Shown: piece by piece, positions 48,337-60,530 of the stretch
How positions within the stretch are numbered: the first letter of the stretch is position 1
Layout: every line of letters starts with the position of its first letter
Assembly (NCBI GenBank): GCA_903632075.3
Contig: CAHIKZ030005497.1
Coordinates: 1,210,001-1,274,000 of the forward strand
DNA from: Acanthosepion pharaonis
Taxonomy: Eukaryota; Mollusca; Cephalopoda; Sepiida; Sepiidae
Reading direction: 5' to 3'
Length of the DNA stretch: 64,000 nucleotides
Made by a program: the position numbers and the translations under genes
Notes under the pieces: generated by a model
Seen by the model: only the letters and a program-made list of their open reading frames with translations
Database searches by the model: none
Told to the model about the DNA's origin: nothing

Positions 48337-48337
<1 letters not shown>
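47985..48337 (+). mobile_element. SINE or SINE-tail copy with the shared central domain
   Basis: AATCCATTACATTCATTTAC, GTGCTAATATCCTTGGGAAA and CTCTTCTTCTCC (about 47993-48056) match the reverse-strand element at 54560-54830. AGCAGGACAGACTGGGTTC is also shared. The 3' part (48131-48337) ends in CGTCGGGAGAGTCGACTATA and runs into (AT)n. A similar end lies at 61000-61031. Confidence 0.65.

Positions 48338-48376
<39 letters not shown>
48338..48376. repeat. (AT)n at the repeat's 3' end
   Basis: TA run right after GAGAGTCGAC. Both strands' frames over it are artefacts. Confidence 0.95.
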
Positions 48377-48380
<4 letters not shown>

Positions 48381-48604
48381 ATCTTCCGTCGTATCCGACG
48401 TATGAGGGTTGTGTTAAGTAGCTCAGTTTTTCGCTAGACACCACAGATGGTCTCTAATGGAGGGTGTATCTTTGCTAACTCATAATCCAAATCGGAAGCT
48501 AAACAACCCTCTCATCCCGATATTATACACTCCATCTACTCCCGCTCAATAACAGCGATACGTAGCAGATATGCTCATTTCCTCTTCTTCCTCTTGGGTC
48601 AGAA

Positions 48605-48965
48605 GGCTTACGGTCGCATCAAGTTGAATCACCAGTTCCAGTACGACCAGCGATGTTATGCAAGTTCGAGTCACGTCAGTATCTAGAAGGGTAAGATTTT
48701 GGGAATGCTATATACAGTAAAGTTGGATGTGCGTGTGGTGTAATGGCACGGAATTGTTAATCGAAGAGCCAAGTTCTAATTCCCGTTGGGTTTGTTATAA
48801 TCATTTACGCACAAATACCCTTAGTAAAGTATGAATACACCTCTATTCTTGCAAGTTAATTAGTAAGATTTGCATCACTAAATCATTATTTTCTCCAAAA
48901 TAGGTTCTTAAAATGCAAAAAATATTTTCTGATTTTAAACAACCGACAGGGAGTTGATAAAGTGG
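48605..48965 (+). mobile_element. Chimeric 5S rRNA-tRNA SINE, fullest copy
   Basis: 48605-48722 can be aligned to 5S rRNA along its whole length: GGCTTACGGTCGCATCAAGT, TGAATCACCAGTTCCAGTAC, GACCAGCGATGTTATGCAAG, TCGAGTCACGTCAGTATCTA and GGGAATGC. The tRNA-like section follows with the A box GTGTGGTGTAATGGC (48734-48748) and the B-box-like AGTTCTAATTCCCG (about 48771-48784). Then come the shared central block TTTACGCACAAATACCC (about 48807-48823) and the tail TTAATTAGTAAGATTTGCAT, as in the copy at 26519-26885. Confidence 0.82.
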
Positions 48966-49780
48966 TTGGTTTGTTCTATTTATTTAATCTGATTCTTCTC
49001 TTATAGCATATGTATCTTCCGAACTTAAGCGATCATACTCTTCACAGCTTCCCATCGTTTGTAGTTCCGGGAGAATGTCTCTTTACTATCATTCCAATTC
49101 TGCGTCCTGTCGTCCTTTTACACGTAGTTTATTCAACTGCTTTCTCTGTCCCTGTAAGTCCTTCCAAGCATTATATATCCATGGTGCGTCCCAGAGAATT
49201 TCAACTGTCTTTCTATGGAAAAAAGAAGTTACATAAAAAAATTAAGTGCTTGGTGAATTCTATGAAAGAAGTTGTTCGGATAGCGGCAAACGAATAGAAA
49301 TGCAAACATTAATTCCAGAACGATGAAGTTAATCTCTACTGGGAACGTAATAAGCAACAGAAACAGAAACAAAAAAGAAAAGGAAAATAGGATATAATAA
49401 CTGGATGAAGAAAGAAATCTCAAATCTCTAGCGCTTTTCTCGAAGTTCACAACCGTACATTATTTTAGACTCATTTTTTTTTGGTTTTATTCTCTTCCGG
49501 CTTCTTGCTTCTTGCTTCTCAGTTAACTTTGATCTTCAAAAAAATTGCATGCAACGTCAATCGTTATCTTATCTCATCTTAATTACTGTTCCCTTTTTCT
49601 CCTTAATATTTTTTGTTTCTTTTCGCGTATTCTTTCATACTCATAACCCCCTTGCGTATTAGTGGCTTTATTGCCTTGCTTGCTGTGAAATGATTAAAAA
49701 AAATCAATGTTATAGAAAAAGAAATGCAAAATTGTCATATAGGAAGAAAATGAGTAACTATCGACACTGAGGATCGAGCG
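48966..49780. other. Anonymous sequence with an unidentified 95-codon frame
   Basis: The plus frame 49010-49297 (containing GECLFTIIPILRPVVLLH) has no recognised domain. The minus frame 49229-49450 is F/L-rich. Neither is called. Confidence 0.35.
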
Positions 49781-49802
49781 TGACACTCTGAACCTATAAA
49801 TG

Positions 49803-50107
49803 TATGTGATCCGCCAGGTTTATAAATAGCGATGTCAGGCTACTGACTGCAGTGATTATTGAGTGGAACTATCCAGTCGAATTAGTGTGAATTATTGTGC
49901 GTCCCTGATTTGGGCTTTGATTTAGGATTTACTGTACGTTAAACTGAGCCGCCCTACTCAGTATTCACCGACATAGTTAATTATCTTTGCTTGGCTTTTA
50001 CTTCTTTGTTCTTGTGAAGTATTTGTTTGCGGTTATAATTAAATACTGTTTTATTTAGAATTGAAGGATTGAGTTATACTTAATTATTAACGGCCACCGG
50101 ACGTCAC
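49803..50107 (+). mobile_element. Possible solo LTR
   Basis: Begins TGTATGTG, has TTTATAAATAGCG (about 49819-49831) as a TATA-like box, and ends GGACGTCACA. Flanking pentamers ATAAA and AAAAA agree at four of five. No internal retroelement domain or second LTR was found. Confidence 0.25.
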
Positions 50108-50109
50108 AA

Positions 50110-53100
50110 AAAAAATGAAAGAGGAAACAAGATGAATAGCCAGATAAATAATAAAATGATTTATCGAGTTCTTGGAACATTTACAAAAAGCTTTGCAAAA
50201 ACACTGAAAGACATATCAGCATATCATTGATAAAATCATCTATTTCAAGGGATGCTAAATTTAATAATAGCAATAAAAGACTCTCATATTAAAATCAAAC
50301 AGGCGTAAAGTATATAAAATTTTTAAAGTTACCCTAAAGAAATCAGTTGGAAATATAGTGGGTCAGCCAATTTGTATTGGTTATAAATAGAAATAAAAAC
50401 TGACCCTCTACAATTTTTACAATATCAAATGTAACAAAGACAAAAGAGAAATAATCAAGTAGAAGAAATTATGAATTTGTTCAACAATAAATATTTTTTA
50501 TAAACACAACAAATACATAATACATGGTGCAAAAGTTGATAAACATAATAGTGTTCTTTGGTGTGTGTTACTGAAAGAATTTGAGTTACTGTACTGTATG
50601 TGTGAAAATGAGAAGTTTTAGTTAGCTATATTTGTTTTTATAGGAAAATTAAACAGATGTTTTTTGTGTATTAAATAGAAAAAAGTATTGTCTTGACTCA
50701 CTGATTGTTATAGAGTTATCGCACATTAACCAGGGATTCTTCTTGTGGAATGGAATATTTTGTGGGAGTGAGCGTTAAGCCTGAAGATGGTTGACAAAGT
50801 TTGTTGTTGTATTGAAGATAAAGTTCGTCTCCTTTGTTGTGTTGATTTCCAATGAAGTCAAGTGAATTGGTTCAATATTTTAAGTGCCCACTGACCAAGT
50901 CGCGTTCACGTTTCGTTTGTATTAGTTCTCTTGGTCACGTGGGGAGGCTCGTAAACATGTTTACATTTTATGGCGTCAACTAGAGGTCAAAATTTGGGTC
51001 GGTACCTTCGGGCGTTGTGGACGACACCTAATTATTATTTTACAACCAATCAAAATATATCAGTTGTTATATTTGGTTGGGAGCCTCTATGTGTTTAACT
51101 TGCACAAAATTTAAGATTTAAAAAAAATGTTGGAATCTGATTCTACAGAAAACAACCAAAGGGTAATGGTAATAGTGTCCGTTTCTTACAAGGAAATATT
51201 TGTTAATTTATTGACCAAACAGCTAGTACTGATTTGAGTTGAAATTTATAAAATATTTCTTTTGAAGCAATTTTTCAGGAAAATAAGATTTTCATGTTCA
51301 GTAGCTGTTATCGCTCTTTGCATTATTGATGCGGTTTTCTTTCCTAAACTTTAATCTGAAGTAATGTAGAATGTCAACATCTTGATTATGTCATTATTTT
51401 TCTCTTCGAGTTACATGTGCTATCCATTTTAGTTGTTGCTTCTGTTGGTAGTACTTATTTGATATGGTTTCTGTTATTTGGTAGAGATCTTTTTGGGGAT
51501 TAGGTAGGACCAGTCCACAATGTTCAAAGAAAGGTTATTTTTGCCAAGACACTCAGGCTTTACTTGCTCAAAACCTTTTTTAAACTATTGATCTTAGAAA
51601 AGCTTAACCAGTTCCTGCTACTCTCTCGTCAGACCGTTATCGGTGATTAATTTATTTTCTTATTTACGAATATTTACCCATGATAACGCTCAAGGGTCAT
51701 TTAAAGTAGGTCACTGAATAAAATATGGACTATTAATGTATGATGCGATAGTAGGAAGTGAAAATTATGAGGATAAAGAGGATAGATAACGATTTAGCTT
51801 GACTTGAGTAGATTAAGTTTCTAGGCGTGACAGTAGACGAATAAGCGTACAAATATACAATCTTCAAACACAGATCTATAAATTTAAATTTCATTGTTGA
51901 CTATTTGTTTTCTTTCAAATTGAAAGAAAGAAATTACTAAGATCCTTACGAAACAAATTCATACAAAAATATTTTTCTTAAAATACAATCAAATCAATTG
52001 TCTGGGTATGACAGAAGAAACAGAATGTGTCTAGATAAGGAGAGTGTCACCTATTTACATTGTTTTATGATTGTATTTAATTTTCTAGTAGTCATTATGT
52101 ATGTGTTTAATTTTCTAGTAGTCAGTTTAATTTTCTACTAGTCATATCGTAACATATTGTTTACATAATTTCGTTCGTATGATTCAAGTGTGCATAATTT
52201 ATTTTTAAAATCACTAGGATTTGTAATAAGTTACTCGATAAAATATATGAAATGTCGACTAACAGATTATATGAAAGGTTTTGAGGGACCAGCTGTATAC
52301 AACTCTGGTCAAAGTTTTACGGTAAAACTGAAAACTAACTTAATACCACGAATATTTATAGAAAATAGATAGGCTCAGAGAAGCTAACATCTTCTTGCTT
52401 AATAAATATTTTTCTTAATTTTTAAATATTTATTTTTAGGAGGGAAAATATTTTTGATCATTTTCTGAAATGATTTTCCAAATTTAGTAGCAGACGACAA
52501 ATATGGATGTTTAATTTTCATTTTGGTAATAAATGCGAATGCGGAATTTCAAATCGGAAGCCTATGTTTTGAATAACAATGAGTTAATTGAGGTTTTTAG
52601 TGATATTAATTAAATCTATTGAATTGCAGTAAAATTTTGAAATCTGTTCCACAAAGTCAAAGTAGCCGTCCTTGGGAAAAAAGAATTGGATGATTATATA
52701 TTTACATGGCATTCGGTTTATTCTGCGCGTATTCATTCTATGAGCCCCGACAAAATATCAAATTATCATCACTCAGTAAATGAACAATTCATGTCTAACA
52801 AATTATGGAGTAAAACTAAATAAAAATTGAAACTAAAAGTAATTGAAACCTGGAAGACCTTGGCAAGAACTGAAACAATTGTGAAACAAGTAAAGATAAT
52901 AGTCATATTCGTTATTATTGGAATGCCTGCAACAAATTTTAAAACTATTCTCCAATATTATTTTATTTGATAATAGTTTTAAAATTTTACATCCGTGAAG
53001 AAATCGAATCCGTACACAGAGTATTACTAAAATCAGTTTGAATACTGCGGAGAGTGCTGGAGTTTTGAGAAGCTATTGAATCAATAGATCTTCAGTGAAA

Positions 53101-53586
53101 ATCAGTAGTTCTGAAAAAAATCATCGGCAAACGTGCCCGAAGACGTAGTATCAAAAGGATGTTTTTTTTTTTTTTACAGGGCACCGTTTTCTTAATTACA
53201 TTCACTCTTTGGCAATGTTAATTCTTTTAAAAAGCAATGATGAAAATTTTAATAAAACCTGAACATATGTGAATGAAATTATTAAATTTCTTGTTGAGTA
53301 TTGACAACTAAAAGTAAACAATATTTATTTATAAGATTGTTTATTTACACTATATATTATACTATTTATTGTGATGTTTCACAAAAGATCAGCTAACTGT
53401 CAATTGATTCATACTTTATAAAATAGTAAACAATAATGATAAAGTTACTTCATATCTTAATAATTTATTAAATGCTTATACATTTATGGATAAGACTTTT
53501 CATATTTCTTCATAAAATGATAAATATTGCATTGCGTCTGTTCTAATTATATTAGTTTTATTGTTTATATAAAATTATATAAAATA
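50110..53586. other. Anonymous AT-rich sequence
   Basis: About 3.5 kb without a recognisable gene. It includes CCTGAAGATGGTTGAC near 50780, reminiscent of retroelement ends, a triple GTTTAATTTTCTAGTAGTCA-type repeat at about 52075-52145, and a hairpin with 16-bp perfect arms at 52934-52949 and 52972-52987. Confidence 0.45.
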
Positions 53587-54301
53587 GTGTTTACCAAGGC
53601 TGGCGTGTCTTACTCTCGAAATCATCGACTGGGGAATGGGCTTTTTTTTGTTTTTGTTTTTTTTTGGCCTCGTTGTGGCCTCTGACATTTTTTCCACCAA
53701 TGTTTTATGGCTATCTGCCATTTTTAATTACTTTTAAACTGACAGTCATCAACTAATAATATATATTATACACATGCAAGGCCGGTGCGGTGCTTACTCC
53801 CAACGAGATTGGAGCTCCAAAAGGGCTAGTTTCAGTAGCGTTTTTTTGCTCTTTGTAAATTTGCCCTTTTTTACCTAAGTAATATCGTCAACTATAATAA
53901 TTAACAACACATGTGCTTACCACTCCGAATCTCTGAACCTCGTGGAGTGGGGGTATGACTACTCGGGGGGTGTAGAAAGAGGGCTAATTTCAGTATAATT
54001 TAGTCATGAAAATATTGTTTTTTATTACAAAATGAATAACATTTTCTCGGATTTTTCAAATAAAAAAAAAATATTCATTATGAAAGTAAATAATGAATAT
54101 GTACTGAAATCTTCATTTAAATTGGTTAGTTCCCTGATTTTTGGTAATTTAAAAAGTGTTGCCCTTACTCAAAATTTTCTTTCGAGGGTTTGTGGTCACC
54201 AGGTTGGGAAACCTTGAGATCGACACATAGTAGAAAGCGGCACTACGTATCAATATTTCGTGGTTGGAGTGCGGCACCTTAGCACTTGGCCTGGTGTTTA
54301 C
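53587..54301. mobile_element. hAT-type non-autonomous element with perfect 8-bp TSD
   Basis: GTGTTTAC occurs exactly at 53587-53594 and 54294-54301. The 699-bp element between begins CAAGGCTGGC and ends so that its complement reads CAGGCCAAGTGC, giving short imperfect terminal inverted repeats. Eight-base target duplications are characteristic of hAT transposons. Inside are two divergent copies of a block of about 100 bp: GTCATCAACTAATAATA through AGGGCTAGTTTCAGTA, and GTCAACTATAATAATTA through AGGGCTAATTTCAGTA. Confidence 0.65.
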
Positions 54302-54559
54302 TATTTTTGTTGTAAATTCTCAACAACAAAAAATATATGAATTCACTTTCATCATATGTTTAGGTTTTATTTCAATTCTAATCCTCGCTTTCTGAAGCAA
54401 TAAAAATTGCCGAAGAGTGAAGGTAGTTAAAATAGCAACAAACATTGTCAATGCGGCAACATGGGAAAAACCGTACTTCTGACACTATGGCTTATTGCGA
54501 GCACTTTTTTCCATGTTCCAGTATGTTATGTTCCATGCGTGATACACGCTTAGGTGATC

Positions 54560-54830
54560 CTGTATCTTTCGATACATGGCTGACGAGGCAGATTTTTTCC
54601 TGTAGTAGGTTGCCATTTTTTTCTGCGGTAGACCAGTTGCATTCCAATGCTATGGAACCCGGTCTGTCCTGCTATTTACCCATAGCCGAGTGGGGAGAAG
54701 AAGAGAATCCATGTCTTTCCCAAGGGTATTAACACGTAAGTGAATGTAATGGATTCGTTTGAAATTCGAACTAGGCTCTCCGATTCCTTAATCCGAGCCG
54801 CTATCCACTATTCCATATTTGCTAAATGAT
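54560..54830 (-). mobile_element. tRNA-type SINE with the shared central domain
   Basis: On the minus strand: A-box-like AGTGGATAGCGGCTCGG (complement of about 54795-54811), B-box-like TAGTTCGAATTTC (complement of about 54760-54772), central block TACATTCACTTACGTGTTAA (about 54749-54730), then CTTGGGAAAGAC and a long tail with AGCAGGACAGACCGGGTTC, as at 47985-48130. No 5S segment. The 95-codon plus frame 54445-54732 overlaps the tail and is not called. Confidence 0.75.
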
Positions 54831-54839
54831 TAATATAAA

Positions 54840-55600
54840 GAAGAAGGATATCCGAAAGATAGTAAAAAAAACAATAAAATCGTCTATATTTTCTCTATAA
54901 ATTGGAATTTCTAGGTTTGGGGCATGTTTACAAATTTGTTCAATAGATTCATGGACTGAAATTAAAACCGCTTCACAATCCTTGAATCGAAAACACAAAG
55001 AATTGGAATTATAGTTGTAGACATCTGTTTATCTTGTCAGCTAGTGCTAGTGCTATGTTTAATCAAAGTCCAGTCCTTTAGCGGAGAGACTGGTGTGACC
55101 TCTCCAGGCCGCGGGCTTGGACGATTGTATACGGAGGACTAAACCATTTGACGCCGGAATTGCAGCCATAACGACAAGATTCAAAGCAAACCAGAAGAAT
55201 TTAGATTAAAATTTAGTAAGAATGAGATGGACATGAAAGCGATAAATTTGATCACTGAAAAATTCTTACATACATAAAAATATTTTTATATAGTAAAAGG
55301 AACGGAAAACTGGAAAATTTCATTGTGTCATTTTCTAAAAAATAAAAAAAATAAAAATTAGCTGGTTGATTATCCCCAGATAAATTATGACAACGAACAT
55401 ATGGTTTTTCCAGAAAAATATTTTCAATGAATTCTACATACAATTAGAAGATCAATAAAATTTATTTATAATGTAGCAAAATGGACAACTTGAAATTTAG
55501 CGAAATTATAACTTAATACTTTTACTCCAGTTTCTGAAAAACGATAAAAACAAATTCATCAACTATTTTACGAATTAATATGAGAGATTGTCAAAAATTT
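54840..55600. other. Anonymous AT-rich sequence
   Basis: A less AT-rich patch at about 55065-55150 (GGCCGCGGGCTTGG) was not recognised. Confidence 0.4.
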
Positions 55601-55619
55601 GAAAGCAGATTTGTTTTAA

Positions 55620-55990
55620 TATTTCGTATAGTTTAACGGTTATCGTCTGACCCTATATATTCTATTTAATTCGAGCTAATAATCCTAGAAAAGGGATCAA
55701 AACTTCATCCAGCTATGGTTTAAATAACTGAAAACGGCACTCTATTTCTTGGCTGTCAGTAAGGCTATGAGAAGGAAAATTTAATTCAAACATCCGTATT
55801 TAATAATGCAGACTGGCTTCTTCAGATTTTGTAGAACAACCAATCTATGAGAATGAAAACTCTTAACCCAAACCTCTCTAGTAGAAGGCCAGATTGCGTT
55901 TATTATCCTTACCAAAGCAGCCCGTCTAGTAGAGCAATCTTGAATTAAATCCATCTGAAGAGAGATGGACTTCGTCACCGTAGTTGCACC
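55620..55990 (+). mobile_element. Degenerate SINE of the shared-central-domain group
   Basis: GAGCTAATAATCCTAGAAAA, then CATCCAGCTATGGTTTAAAT and GGCTGTCAGTAAGGCTATGA, correspond to blocks of the copy at 47985-48130. Divergence is high. Confidence 0.45.
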
Positions 55991-55999
55991 CACTTCTGA

Positions 56000-58320
56000 T
56001 ACACGTGGTACAATTCAATCCTAATGAATTACGGTACATTCGATAGCGATATTTTAAATAATTTATTGGTTTTATTTTACTTTACGTATTTTCTTTCATG
56101 GTTAAATTTACTGAAAATTCACGGTTGCTATCGAGTGAGTGATTTCAATGTTTTAATAAAATACTCGGAGGATAACGTTCAGTGCTGATCTATTTCTTTG
56201 CTTTATATTTTCTCTTCATAGAAACTGTCGCCAAAATCTCTTCACTAGATTACAAAACTATGGGTATGAGTTCTTAGCATTTTAACTGAGCAACATATCT
56301 GCCCACATACCAAGACATGGAAAAGAGTTCTTTTGTTAAATATGCGCTTGAATTTTATTTTTGAAGACATTCTTTCCTTACAATGAGCTTTAATCTGGTT
56401 CCAGTATTTCAATAGGCCAAAAGAGGGATGAAGAAGACCGGTCTTATAATTAAACTTAGCTAACCAAAATCACTTACACAAACAATCCACAGTATTCAAT
56501 ACACTATAACAACATATTCTTACTTACCATTTTTATATCAGAATACCTCAGGGTCTCTATGAAATTCTAACTAGTCCTTATAAGTCCAATTTGCCTGTGG
56601 TAGACGGAGAATAAAATAGCGACTGAAGAAAGACATGGAAGAAATTTCATCAGAACAATTACCGTGGAAGTATTTATAGATAAGAAACAAAGAACGGCGG
56701 TTGGGAAGTGACGGAAGCTGAGATGCCAGAGTAGTACCAATAACATTTCAGATAGTGTCCATGGAGGGTATTTTTATACTGACCACATATCGAGATTTTC
56801 TTTATCTTTGAAAATAGAGATTTCTACTATTAAACATTATTTACGAAAACATTGTAATCTATTTAAAAGTCTCTTGTTATTTAGACTGATTCCGTGCATA
56901 GTTTTATAGTTCTATCCAGAACAAAAGCATTAATTATTTCCTGTTAAATCATTATCAAGAATTTTAGTCTATGGTTATTTTGAGTTCTCAGCATGCAACC
57001 AAAGACATAAGAGCTTTTTTTTATATAATAAAAACAATAGCTGTTCAATTTCTTCGATAAATACACTCATTTCTTTCGAAAAGTCACCATCTGATTCCAG
57101 ACTAAATGGAAACAAAGAAAAAAGAATAATACAGACGTGTTTATTGTATAATACAATTATTTTTCTTTGGGGTTTGAAATAAAATCGTTTCGTTATATTT
57201 TTCAAACGAAATTCACACAAGATCTTGCAAATAGTTCATACTATTTTATTCACATGCTGATATTGTTTTGAGTTCTTTTCTTCTATGTTTTCGAGTTGCT
57301 AAATATATGACTCCTAATAGGAAAGCAAAAAGTAAGGTTTTCAAATAAATACATAATTTATCATTATTAGTCGTTGATGTTTAAATTTCTTTTTGTTTTA
57401 GTATTTTTTTCGGTGTCTCATTTCGCCAGGGATAGATTATTTGCAATAAAAGTATGGCAAGAGCCTGTTAGGTTCCATGATATTTCCGATATTTCAGTTC
57501 GAAATTATTTTATCGTTTTATTCCAGCGATTCTAGCTAGTTGGGCTGGTTGGGTATTTAAGATGACCAATCCTAATTGCGACAATAACAGCATTGATAGG
57601 AATGTCATTGACGACATTAATACTGACTTTAGTATCATTCTTGACAGTTTTAAATATTCTATTGCAATGATAAGTATCAGTTAGTGGATGCGGAAAACAA
57701 CAATTCAAATGACTTATTTCTTTTTCTTTTTCATTGTGAGAAGGAAGCCGGAAAACATGAAGTCTGTGTTCCTAAAAAAAAAAAAATCAGGAATTGTTAT
57801 TTACGAACCCATCGAACGTGACACTTGAATGTTTTGTGGTGACAAGACCAAGTTGTTTCGTTTAACTTCAAAAGATGCAACTAGAAATTTGAATAGTATT
57901 CAAAAATCTGTCTCTAGAGGGAACGTTGAAACAAATGTTTGTTTCTACTCCAGATAACAAGAACTTTTTATTGGCATCTTTCCACGCTAGTTTATTTTTT
58001 TTAACGAAATACTCAGATAGTAGGAATACACTTTTCCATATTTTTTTTCAATACGACTTATGAAGAATTCATATTCCATCTACACGCTTTAGATCTTATT
58101 ATTAAAAAAAGAAAGAAAAGATGTGGACACATTCAGTTGTTCCTGGATTTCCAAATCCTTTTCATCTCGCCTTTTTATTCCTTTTCTTAAACACTCCAAT
58201 GTTTACTGGTATAATCATAATTTCATCTGCCTTATCAGTGGAGACTAGAGTGTAGGATCATGTAGAAGGTTGAGAACCTTACAGAACCACTTACAAATTA
58301 AATGCTTACAGACTCAGTTA
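56000..58320. other. Anonymous AT-rich sequence
   Basis: No gene, repeat structure or element recognised. The 81-codon minus frame at 56975-57220 has no visible domain. Confidence 0.45.
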
Positions 58321-58329
58321 TCACTATTT

Positions 58330-58474
58330 GCCTGTAGACGCATATTTACTCGTGGAATTAAGTATAAACGGCCAATATTTGCCTATAGTCTCAAGCATAA
58401 ACGTTCTATAACTCTAGATTCAATTATAAATTACTAAAATTTACCTGTTATATATTATTATTAATTATAATTTC
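58330..58474. repeat. 33-bp minisatellite, left part
   Basis: About four degenerate units near CAATATTTGCCTATAG plus TTCAAGTATAAACGGC. The array resumes at 59735 beyond the mariner element. Confidence 0.6.
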
Positions 58475-59700
58475 TTACCATATAAATGTTGTTAAACATG
58501 AAATGACGCCCTTTATATGAAATGAAGAAAACTCTTATGAAATGTTAAATAACTAATTTATTTAGCTGAAATAGGCTCCATGTTGATGAATGACTGTTCT
58601 CCAACGTACTTATAAATTCTTGACCCTATCATAAAAAAGTATCATCCTTTTATGTGATAATGCTTTAGTTACCTCTTCCTTATTGGAGAATATTTTCTTG
58701 CGTATGAAATGTCCAAAATACTTAAATAAGTGATAATCAGTAGGAGAGATATCATCTGAATATGGAGGATAAGGCAAAATTTAATAGTTAAGGATATACG
58801 CCATTAAGACAGTTGATTGATATGCGTGAGGACGTGCGTGGTCGTGCAGCAAATTTCACAAGTCTAGGATGTTTCTTTCTTAATGTTTCTTGTATACACT
58901 CAATTTCTTCAGAATACGACTTTGCCGTAATTGTTTTCCTCCGAGGCAAGAACGTATAATGAATAAACCTTTTGAAAACCATCATACAGTAAACCTTTAA
59001 ATTTTATGGTCTAGTGAGTGTTTGGTTATTGTTTAGGTGATTCACAAGAATCTAACCACTGGCCTACAAGCTTATTGTTGTCAAAGAGTATCCATTTCTC
59101 ATCGAACATAATGATTCGATGCAAAAAGGGTTCTTTTTTCAGTTGGGAAAACAACAGGGAGCACCCCACCAGGGACCTTTTTTTAGTCCCATTCATTTCA
59201 TGCAGAACAAACCTATCCAGTTTCTTTACATTTCAAGTGCCAAGAAACAGCTGTACGAGATGTTTCGAATTTTGAGGCAGGTTTTTGGACTGCAGTTCCC
59301 GGATTTTGATCAACCAAAGAGTTAAATTGATCATGTCTGATAACGGATCATAGTCTACTTCTTGGTTTATTTTCAAGACTATAATCTCCCAAAACAAAAC
59401 TTCTGCAACCATCTCTGTACAGTTCTGATTTTAACAATACCATTTCCAAAAGCTGCTTTGATATTCTGAAATGCTTCAGAGGCAGAATGTCCTAGCTTGA
59501 ACTCAAAGAGTAAGATTACTCGATATTTTTTCATAGTAATCAATTTTATTGGGTTTATGAGTAACAATATATTGAAAGAAAAATTATCTGGAAAGAAAAA
59601 AGTCAGGAATAAGTCAGTATTTTTATATACCATTGATATTATTTCGTTAGACGACCGGATCAACAAGCAAGCTAAGAATTCAGCATTTTATGTATGATAA
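58475..59700 (-). mobile_element. Mariner-family DNA transposon, minus strand
   Basis: The degenerate transposase is bounded by imperfect inverted ends: TTACCATATAAATGTTG at 58475-58491 and, read inward from 59700, TTATCATACATAAAATGCTG. Both flanks are units of one 33-bp minisatellite, consistent with insertion into it. Confidence 0.65.
58556..59560 (-). pseudogene. Mariner transposase pseudogene, minus strand
   Basis: From the N-terminus on the minus strand: ILLFEFKLGHSASEAFQN and IKIRTVQRWLQKF-like helix-turn-helix (59540-59395), a decayed middle, LHRIIMFDEKWILFDN with the first catalytic aspartate (about 59130-59085), GQWLDSCESPKQ (about 59065-59030), then ARPHAYQS-like sequence after HDH (about 58850-58820), and YPPYSDDISPTDYHLFKYFG (about 58775-58715) with the third aspartate, ending near the HQHGAYFS-like block at 58580. 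The three acidic residues are identifiable, but stops and frameshifts break the frame in many places. It belongs to a different mariner subgroup from 44560-45480. Confidence 0.85.
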
Positions 59701-59734
59701 CTTAATATTAGGCCTACGTATGAAAGATTCACTC

Positions 59735-59862
59735 AAGAATAAATGACCAATATTTGCTAAAGATTCAAGCCTAAATGTCCAATACTTACATCTACTTTCA
59801 AGTATAAAAATAATTATTAAGCTATACGTTCAAATATAAACAGCTAATGTTTACCTATCCAC
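59735..59862. repeat. 33-bp minisatellite, right part
   Basis: About four units: CCAATATTTGCTAAAGATTC, CCAATACTTACATCTACTTT, TTATTAAGCTATACGTTC and TAATGTTTACC, matching the units at 58330-58474. Confidence 0.6.
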
Positions 59863-59863
59863 A

Positions 59864-60007
59864 AGGATGTGTAGATGGTGTAATACATAGCACCACAGAA
59901 TACGAAATAAGAGGACCCATAACGAATTCATTGTTACTGTCAAAATATTTTCACAATGATATTCACACAGTATAAGGCCCGAGAAATACACAGAGTAACA
60001 GGCACAG
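59864..60007 (+). mobile_element. tRNA-like SINE scrap
   Basis: GGATGTGTAGATGGTGTAAT (from 59875) matches the tRNA-like A-box region of the chimeric SINEs (GGATGTGCGTGTGGTGTAAT). The remainder is not clearly preserved. Confidence 0.4.
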
Positions 60008-60530
60008 TTCATGAGGATATCTGGGAAATATAAGGGTTATCTCTAGACTTGGACAGGTTAAGATTATACTGATCGGTAAAGCATTCTGTTAGGAGTCGTT
60101 TCCACAAGTAGCTGTTTGTGAGAAGATGCTGCTCGAATAGAACTTAGATTTCATCAATGAAATACGTAGAAAATATGAGTGGTTCGATACAATGTTTGTG
60201 GAATGGGGCGGTTCTTAACTGAAAAGGTTAGAACGAGTGGAACTAAGGAATACAGTTCATCTGTGCATTTTCCATGGAAATAACGATAGAGCAGAGAGAG
60301 GTTTGCGACGTTGTAGGGTTGAAAAGAGACGCTTTTTGCACTATCTTATCGCAAGTGAAGACTTAGACAAGGCTTCTCCATATATGTACTCCATTTCCAG
60401 ACTGATCAAGCCTCTTGGAAAGATAGTGGATAGTAGGAGGGGGTCATGTACTTACTGAAGCGGTACAAAGAACGACCATTTTTCCATCTTTTCTTACTCA
60501 AGCAATGAATCGTATGTACCATTTCCTTTT
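60008..60530. repeat. Unclassified interspersed repeat, copy B
   Basis: Counterpart of 24405-24960. Ordered matching blocks include ACAGTTCATGAGG, CTCTAGACTTG, AGGTTAAGATTATA, TCCACAAGTAG and GTACTTACTGAAGCGGTACA. The frame at 60237-60458 is inside it and is not conserved in copy A. Confidence 0.65.
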
